A DNA stretch of 64,000 nucleotides from Natronoarchaeum philippinense (GTDB lineage: Archaea > Halobacteriota > Halobacteria > Halobacteriales > Natronoarchaeaceae): contig NZ_OBEJ01000001.1 in the NCBI RefSeq assembly GCF_900215575.1, positions 744,001 to 808,000 of the forward strand, in the 5' to 3' direction. The notes beneath the pieces were generated by a model. That model was not told the DNA's origin and did not search any database. It worked only from the letters and a program-made list of their open reading frames with translations. This document shows positions 58,834 to 64,000 of this stretch, one piece after another. The position numbers and the translations under genes are program-made. Within the stretch, counting starts at the first letter, position 1, and every line of letters begins with the position of its first letter.

Positions 58834-61506
58834 TTACAGTTCGGGCACGTTGATGTGGAATTCGTCGGCGCGGGCCTCGACGAGGCAGAGATGATACCCC
58901 TGCTTTCTGGATAGCTTTACGAAGCTCTCCCGGGAGTCACGACTCAACAGACTCCCGCTGGTGGCTTCCGAGACTGCTTCGAGCGCACCCGGCTCGAAGA
59001 ACGACGAGGTGACCAGAAACGCCGCCGCGAGTTCGTCGTTCGCTTGTTTGATTCGGCTGGCGGCCGATTCGAGTTCGACCAGCATCGACTCGGTCGCCGG
59101 ATCCCGCGAGTCGTTGAGATCGGCGACGATCAGCGGGTTGCCCATCCGGTCGCGCAACACCACGTCGAACGTCGCCTGTTCGGTCACTTCTTCGCCGTCT
59201 TCGGTGTAGACGATGTCGACCTCGCCGCCCAGCTCCGCGCGGTCGATGTCCGGAAGAGCGTCGTACAGATCGCTGAGTCCGCCCGCGTGACCGGTGTCAC
59301 GGATCTCGTACAGCAACCGCTCGACCACCCAGCGAACAAACTGATACGAAAGCGTCGACGCGAGGTACTCGTCGTAGGGCTGGCCGTTCACCGCGGCGGC
59401 GTCGGCGTCGAACTGGGTGTGTCGCTCCAGCCGGATGTTCCCGTTGACCGCATCGGCGTCGGCGTCACCGGCGTGGGCGGCTTCGAGCGTCGCATCGCCC
59501 TTCGAGCGGTACCGGACGAACAGGTTGGTTCCGGCGGTCGCTTCGGCCGGTCGGAGCTGTACGTCGGCGTCGTGGGCCGTTACGCCGGCGTCCTCCAGCG
59601 CAGTCTCTAAACGCTCGACCTCGGCTTCGAGGCGTTCGATTTCGGCGTCGCGCTGATCGATCTCCTCGCGGAGCGAGTCGGTCTTCTGGTCGAGGCGGTC
59701 GCGTTCGGTCTGTAGCTGGTCACGCTCCTCGCGGATGCGCTCGACGGCGTCTTCCAGTTCGTCGATGCGCTCCTCGCGCTCTTCGAGATCGGCCTTCGAT
59801 GGGCCGCTGTCGTCGGACGCCGCTGCACGGCCCGTCGCGGTCTGCTGGCGGTCGCCCTGCTGGGAGCGGCGGCTGCTCTGTCGGGATCGGCTCTCGCCGT
59901 TGCTCCCCAGGCCGTTCGTCGAGGTGCTCGACGCCGAACGCCGAGCGCGGTCGTTCGAACCTGTCCCGGCGGTACCGGTCGGGGACCCGGCCGCAGACGC
60001 CGCCGTCGCGCCGCCGTCGTCGGGCTCCGGCGAGAAGCTGTGGTCCGGATCGAGCGAGGGGATCGTCTGGGCGTTCTGCCAGTCGACCTCCTGTTCGGTT
60101 CGCGGGTCGACGCCGCTGTCGGGCGTGGCGTCGTGGTCGACGGCGCCGCGCTCGCTCGTCAGTTCGTGAGACTCCGCGCGGTCGCCGTTGTCGGTGCGCT
60201 CGACGGAGCCGGCACCAGCGGTCCCGGTAGCGTCTCGGTCGGGAGTGGTGGTCGGCTCGGCTGCAGACGCGGATTCGGTCTGCTTCGGTTCGGAATCATC
60301 GGCGATCTGCTCGGTAGTACGTGCAGCGGCCGACTGCGCATCAGTGGCGCCGAGACCGTCGTCCGACCCCGATTCGTCGGTCCGCAACCGGTGGTCGGTT
60401 TGGTTCTGATCCGACGGCGCGCTCTCCTCGGCCGACGCGTCAGTGGTCTCGGTCCTCCCAGTCTCGGCGGTCGTCGATCGCCCGCCTACGGCAGGGTCGT
60501 CCACATCGTGCTCGACCTTGTCCGGTTGAGCGCCCGTTTCGTCCGCGCCGGACGCCGGGCTGCGGTCGTTTCCGGCGTCGTCGACAGAGCCGATGTCGTC
60601 CGTCGCGTCCTGATCGCCGCCGAACTCTACATCCTCGTACCCTGCGATCCGGTCCTCGGCGTCGCCGTGCGAACGGTCCGCGTCGATGTCGGTCCGGGCG
60701 TCCTCGGCGTCTGCCCGCGGGTCGATCCCGTCGCCTGCCGAGGGAGACTGGTCGAGTTCGTCGCTTGCCGAGGCGGGACGGGTGCGTTCGTCGTCTGCCG
60801 TCCCGGTCTCCGTCGCGTCAACTCGACCGGAGGCAGCTGCGTAGTCGGCGGCATCGACGCCGGCTGGCTCCGCGTCCGGTTCGGGGGATCCTGCGTCCGA
60901 GTCGGTCGAGTCCGCGCCGTCGAGAGACGCACCGGCTGCAGCCGCCTCGTCGGCACCGGCATCGGCTGGCTCCGGGATGTCGATCACGTCTACATCCACG
61001 TCGCGCACTTCGTAGATACCGACCTCGTCGTCGGCGCGGTCGAACGCCTCCTCGCCGCCGATCAGCTCCTCGTTGTTGCCGACGAAGGCGGCGCTCATCG
61101 AGCGCCCGCCGTAGTAGACGACGTAGTAGTCGCCGCTGAGTACGTTTTCGCTGAGTTCGAGATAGCCGGTGAACGACCCCGACGTGAGGGTGTCGTCGAC
61201 CTCCGAGACGCCGGTGTCCTCGGTGTAGTACTTGCCTTGGGTTTCCCCGCCGGATTCCCACATCGTACACAGCAGGGGCAACGCTGGATCCGGCGCGACG
61301 TGTGCCGTTCCGGACGCGTCCTCGAAGTCGTCGATGCTACCCTCGTGGATGCCGACGACGCGGCCGTTCAGCATGAACAGCCACGTGCCAGCGGCCTCGA
61401 CCGCGCCGGAGAAGTCGGAGTCCGCGAGATCGCGCAGCCCCCCGAAGCCGCCCGAGAAGGAGCGGGACTCCCACCGCTCGACGCGCTCTTGCGTGCGCGA
61501 GTTCAT
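58834..61506 (-). CDS. Large mosaic protein: N-domain, acidic linker, coiled coil, nuclease-fold-like C-domain
   Basis: The protein has 890 residues from MNSRTQERVERWESRSFSGG; a TATA-like aagtatttgg lies about 29 nt upstream. Residues 1 to about 160 form a beta-rich N-domain (GTWLFMLNGRVVGIHEGSID, YLELSENVLSGDYYVVYYGG). Residues about 170-560 are a long Asp/Glu/Ser/Thr/Ala-rich disordered linker. Residues about 585-660 are a coiled coil (ERIDELEDAVERIREERDQL). The C-terminal 220 residues include TFDVVLRDRMGNPLIVADLN, which recalls PD-(D/E)XK fold strands though the usual ExK is not evident. No signal peptide. It is probably the haloarchaeal DUF7527-type family; function unknown. Confidence 0.75.
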   Translation of the reverse strand: MNSRTQERVERWESRSFSGGFGGLRDLADSDFSGAVEAAGTWLFMLNGRVVGIHEGSIDDFEDASGTAHVAPDPALPLLCTMWESGGETQGKYYTEDTGVSEVDDTLTSGSFTGYLELSENVLSGDYYVVYYGGRSMSAAFVGNNEELIGGEEAFDRADDEVGIYEVRDVDVDVIDIPEPADAGADEAAAAGASLDGADSTDSDAGSPEPDAEPAGVDAADYAAASGRVDATETGTADDERTRPASASDELDQSPSAGDGIDPRADAEDARTDIDADRSHGDAEDRIAGYEDVEFGGDQDATDDIGSVDDAGNDRSPASGADETGAQPDKVEHDVDDPAVGGRSTTAETGRTETTDASAEESAPSDQNQTDHRLRTDESGSDDGLGATDAQSAAARTTEQIADDSEPKQTESASAAEPTTTPDRDATGTAGAGSVERTDNGDRAESHELTSERGAVDHDATPDSGVDPRTEQEVDWQNAQTIPSLDPDHSFSPEPDDGGATAASAAGSPTGTAGTGSNDRARRSASSTSTNGLGSNGESRSRQSSRRSQQGDRQQTATGRAAASDDSGPSKADLEEREERIDELEDAVERIREERDQLQTERDRLDQKTDSLREEIDQRDAEIERLEAEVERLETALEDAGVTAHDADVQLRPAEATAGTNLFVRYRSKGDATLEAAHAGDADADAVNGNIRLERHTQFDADAAAVNGQPYDEYLASTLSYQFVRWVVERLLYEIRDTGHAGGLSDLYDALPDIDRAELGGEVDIVYTEDGEEVTEQATFDVVLRDRMGNPLIVADLNDSRDPATESMLVELESAASRIKQANDELAAAFLVTSSFFEPGALEAVSEATSGSLLSRDSRESFVKLSRKQGYHLCLVEARADEFHINVPEL

Positions 61507-61595
61507 ATATCGAGTACAAACCACAAGCGCACCAAATACTTTCCGGCGTGCGCGTCACCCGACTGCGGACGGACGAACAGAACAGTTGGCCGCTC

Positions 61596-61874
61596 TCAGA
61601 TCTTCGACTCGGCGTCGTCGGCGAGCTCTTGCATGCGCTTGCCGATCCGGCCGGCGCTGGAGAACTCGTCGTCGCTCATCGCGCTGGCGAGTGCGTTACC
61701 GAGCACGAACACGGCGTGTTTGTGTTCGCTCTTGGACTTGTGGACGTGAGAGGGGTCGACATCGAGGTTGTGGTACGGCTCGAACAGCTCCGGATCCACG
61801 TGCTCACGCTCGGCGAAGTTCTCCATGATGATGACCATTTGCTCGTGGAGTTCGAGGAGCTCGTCTTTGTGCAT
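61596..61874 (-). CDS. UPF0058 family protein (2)
   Basis: The protein has 92 residues from MHKDELLELHEQMVIIMENF. The central motif HKSKSEHKHAVFVLGNALAS matches that of the other UPF0058 protein in the window (50469-50705). It is slightly longer at its C-terminus (AGRIGKRMQELADDAESKI). The start follows a minus-strand TATA-like gtaattcttaac (61900-61911). The family is helical and conserved in haloarchaea; no function is known. Two diverged copies in one region suggest different roles or partners. Confidence 0.85.
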   Translation of the reverse strand: MHKDELLELHEQMVIIMENFAEREHVDPELFEPYHNLDVDPSHVHKSKSEHKHAVFVLGNALASAMSDDEFSSAGRIGKRMQELADDAESKI

Positions 61875-61992
61875 GACCGAACCTAAGGGCGTCCCTGAGT
61901 TAAGAATTACCCCGTTCGCGGTAACATCGTCCCGGACCAATTACCATCGGCATCATCGACTGTTCAACGTTCGTTCCAGCCGGATGGCGGAG

Positions 61993-62649
61993 TTAAGACG
62001 CGTCGCCGAGCCCGTGAGACGCATCCACAACCGGTGTCCAGCCCAGTTCCTCCAGCGCGGTCGCAACCGTCCAGCCGCCGAAGATGGCTGCGCCGACAGT
62101 CTCGGGGATTGCAAGCCCGGGAACTGGCCCCGAGCTGAGCGCCGCCGCCCAGACGAGCCAGAACAGCAGGTGGACGATCCCGAGCCAGAGCGTGACCAAT
62201 CCCCGGCGGACGCGCCCAGCAAGCGCCGACCCAGTGCCGTAGAGCCACAGCGCGACCGTCGCGGCGAGGTAGTGCGTGATCGCAACGGCGCCGTGAGGAT
62301 CGCGCGGAAGGTGGAACACGCCGACGAGCGCGAGAGCGACGAGCGCGACGCCGAACGCCGCGACGCCGAGTCGCTGGAAAAGCGTCTCCGACCGTGCCCA
62401 CAACACGCCCGAAAACGGCAGCCCGATGACGCCAGTGAGTATCAGCCCGCCGTTGAACACCAGAAACTGCGGGGACGATCGGATGAACGCCCAAGTTACA
62501 GATCGGCCGTCCGGCAGTGCGCCCGTATCCGAGAGCGCGCTGTTCGTCCAGACGAACTCCGGATCGACGAGCGTGGCGGCGAGAATCGCAGTCGCCGCCA
62601 CGGCCGGCCCGACCACACCGCAGATCGCCGCCACGTGGCGCTGTCGCAT
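61993..62649 (-). CDS. DUF998 family membrane protein
   Basis: The protein has 218 residues from MRQRHVAAICGVVGPAVAAT. About six membrane segments are present, and the loop DPEFVWTNSALSDTGALPDG between the first two contains the S-L-S-D pattern of DUF998. Further hydrophobic segments follow (FLVFNGGLILTGVIGLPFSG, LGIVHLLFWLVWAAAL). Function of DUF998 is not known; other members occur with permease-like or sensing genes. A TATA-like aacttatttg box about 27 nt upstream suggests a leaderless mRNA. It is upstream of the UPF0058 gene on the same strand (118-bp gap). Confidence 0.85.
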   Translation of the reverse strand: MRQRHVAAICGVVGPAVAATAILAATLVDPEFVWTNSALSDTGALPDGRSVTWAFIRSSPQFLVFNGGLILTGVIGLPFSGVLWARSETLFQRLGVAAFGVALVALALVGVFHLPRDPHGAVAITHYLAATVALWLYGTGSALAGRVRRGLVTLWLGIVHLLFWLVWAAALSSGPVPGLAIPETVGAAIFGGWTVATALEELGWTPVVDASHGLGDAS

Positions 62650-62722
62650 ACCACTACGAATCGGTTCACAGTTCAAATAAGTTCGGACGGGACAGCAACG
62701 AGGGGGGCGTGCGACGCTGCGC

Positions 62723-63868
62723 TCAGGCGTCGACGGGGAACCAAGCGAGTTCGTGGTCGGCCGTGAGCGTGACGCGCACCGGTGAGTCGAGATCGAGCGT
62801 CTCGCTGTGGTTGTGCATACACTCGATCGTGTTCCCCGAGTCGAGTTCGACGCGATAGAGCACGGAGGGGCCGAGATACCGGCGGTAGGTAATCCGACCG
62901 TTGGCGTCTTCTTCGTCGGCCGACACGGCCATCAGGTCGTCGGGACGGACGAGCACGTCGATGTCGGCGTCGTCGTACTCGGGTGCGAACCCGTAGATAC
63001 GGTCCCGGTCGATCGTTGCGATCGGCGTCTCGACATCGTCGCCGTCGACGGAACCAGTCAGAAAACTCGCGTGGCCGAGAAAGCCCGCGACGAAGCGCGA
63101 GGTCGGACGCTGGAACACCGCTTCCGGACGGCCCAGCTGTTCGATGTGGCCGTCGTGCATCACTGCGACGCGGTCGCTGATCGACAGCGCCTCCTCTTGA
63201 TCGTGCGTGACCGAGATCGCCGTCACGCCGGACTCCTTGAGGATCCGACGGACCTCCTCGCGCATCTCGACGCGCAGATCGACGTCGAGATTGGAGAACG
63301 GCTCGTCGAGCAGTAGAATCTCCGGCTCGGGTGCGAGCGAGCGCGCCAGCGCGACGCGCTGTTGCTGGCCACCCGAGAGTTCGTCCGGGTAGGCCTCGCC
63401 CTGATCGGCGAGTCCGACGAGTTCGAGCAGGTCCGAAACACGCTCGTCGCGCTCGGCCCCGTCGAGATCCTCCAAACCGAAGGCGACGTTCTCAGCGGCG
63501 GTAAGGTGCGGAAACAGCGCGAATCCTTGAAACACGACACCGACATCGCGCTCCTCGGGTGCGACGAACGTCTCGTCGTCTGTCACCGTTCGGTCGCCAA
63601 GTTCGATCCGACCCTCGTCGGGCTGTTCCAGTCCGGCGACGAGCCGGAGCGTCGTCGTCTTCCCACAGCCCGACGGGCCCAGCAGCGTCAACAGTTCTCC
63701 CTTCCGAACCGACAGCGACAGGTCCTCCACAGCCTGTTCGGTACCGAATGACTTCGAGACGCCGTCGACTGAGAGTGCTGTTTCCCGGCGCGCATCGGCG
63801 CGCTCGGCGTCCGTTGCGTCCCTATTTCGTGTCTCCGCCGGCGACCTGTGTGTGCCCTGTGTTGCCAT
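62723..63868 (-). CDS. ABC transporter ATP-binding protein (FbpC/PotA-like, likely ferric iron)
   Basis: The protein has 381 residues from MATQGTHRSPAETRNRDATD, with a disordered N-terminal tail of about 30 residues. ABC core motifs are Walker A GPSGCGKTT, Q-loop VVFQGFALFPHLT, signature LSGGQQQR and Walker B ILLLDEPFSNLD; switch His is in ISVTHDQEEAL. A C-terminal TOBE-type domain (RYLGPSVLYRVELDSGNTIE) puts it in the CysA/PotA/FbpC class. Substrate binding is undetermined, but a TTTAGG-N4-CCTAAA palindrome about 95 bp upstream supports ferric iron uptake. Partner permease and binding protein would lie beyond the right edge. Confidence 0.9.
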   Translation of the reverse strand: MATQGTHRSPAETRNRDATDAERADARRETALSVDGVSKSFGTEQAVEDLSLSVRKGELLTLLGPSGCGKTTTLRLVAGLEQPDEGRIELGDRTVTDDETFVAPEERDVGVVFQGFALFPHLTAAENVAFGLEDLDGAERDERVSDLLELVGLADQGEAYPDELSGGQQQRVALARSLAPEPEILLLDEPFSNLDVDLRVEMREEVRRILKESGVTAISVTHDQEEALSISDRVAVMHDGHIEQLGRPEAVFQRPTSRFVAGFLGHASFLTGSVDGDDVETPIATIDRDRIYGFAPEYDDADIDVLVRPDDLMAVSADEEDANGRITYRRYLGPSVLYRVELDSGNTIECMHNHSETLDLDSPVRVTLTADHELAWFPVDA

Positions 63869-63960
63869 CGTTGCCTCCCTGTCGAGCGTTGCTGTGCCGT
63901 GCCACCCCCGACGAAAGCACGCAGCGAAGCGGGAGGCGGCGTCGCTCGCGTACACATACA

Positions 63961-63976
63961 TTTAGGTGTTCCTAAA
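63961..63976. promoter_or_regulatory. Iron-box-like palindrome upstream of the ABC ATPase gene
   Basis: tttagg (63961-63966), tgtt, cctaaa (63971-63976) is a perfect inverted repeat of two 6-bp arms. The TTAGG-N-CCTAA form resembles the operator bound by DtxR-family iron regulators (consensus TTAGGTTAGCCTAA-like). It lies about 95 bp upstream of the start of the FbpC-like ATPase gene. A divergent gene may lie beyond the window, so the site could act on both. A DtxR-family regulator is encoded at 33978-34406. Confidence 0.65.
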
Positions 63977-64000
63977 ACATTTCGGTAGCGGCCGGACGAC

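Overview
The window is a stretch of chromosome from an extreme halophilic archaeon (class Halobacteria). This rests on high-GC DNA with strong G/C third-position bias, very acidic proteins, TATA boxes about 27 nt upstream of start codons (many leaderless genes), and typical archaeal or haloarchaeal genes: TFB, aIF2-beta, EF-1 beta, SRP19, Gar1, family B DNA polymerase, a PGF-CTERM-anchored lipoprotein-like binding protein, halocyanin, UPF0058 and UPF0212. Gene content would fit a Haloarculaceae-like genus, but I cannot fix the genus from sequence alone. No rRNA, tRNA, CRISPR array, integrase or insertion sequence was recognised. No gap between genes exceeds about 300 bp.

Layout. 1-6.2 kb: a truncated protein with a HisG-like start, a long acidic coiled-coil protein, a metallo-beta-lactamase-fold hydrolase, a YlbF-like protein and a CHAT (caspase-like) protease. 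6.4-11.7 kb: glyA, an eIF2B/MtnA-fold protein, and a double-domain KaiC ATPase directly followed by a histidine kinase. 11.7-18 kb: two Gfo/Idh/MocA oxidoreductases and a sugar-phosphate isomerase/epimerase (probably polyol or inositol-type catabolism), an AIM24-like protein, a small CPxC protein and an NCS2 nucleobase permease. 18-25.9 kb: zinc alcohol dehydrogenase, AhpD-like protein, O-methyltransferase, ABC-2 exporter pair, a RecA-like protein with a broken P-loop, creatininase family protein and phosphoglycolate phosphatase. 26-34 kb: DRG GTPase, TFB, a phosphoribosyltransferase, a btuF/btuC/btuD corrinoid or haem/siderophore uptake locus, SRP19 and Gar1. 34-40 kb: a DtxR-family regulator with a ferritin-like partner, a DUF389 membrane protein and the sufCBD iron-sulfur assembly operon. 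40-47.6 kb: a PurM-like protein, DNA polymerase B carrying an intein in its active-site motif C, a MaoC dehydratase, a peroxiredoxin and a glycoprotein-like surface protein. 47.6-53 kb: TctA-like transporter, translation genes (zinc microproteins, EF-1 beta, aIF2-beta), UPF0058, UPF0212 and an enoyl-CoA hydratase. 53-64 kb: CbiX chelatase with its DR2241-family partner, purA, Trm112-like protein, halocyanin, a wHTH protein, an 890-residue mosaic protein, a second UPF0058 protein and an ABC ATPase with an iron-box-like palindrome upstream.

Themes. Iron and cofactor metabolism recurs: DtxR-type regulator plus ferritin-like protein, SUF system, FbpC-like ATPase with a TTTAGG-N4-CCTAAA site, BtuFCD and CbiX/DR2241. 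A second theme is signalling: KaiC plus a histidine kinase whose N-terminus looks like a degenerate receiver domain. The strongest candidates for a closer look are that KaiC/kinase pair, the CHAT protease, the low-GC polB intein, the iron-box palindrome, and two tandem-repeat tracts (four perfect 18-bp units near 52.4 kb and four degenerate units near 27.7 kb).
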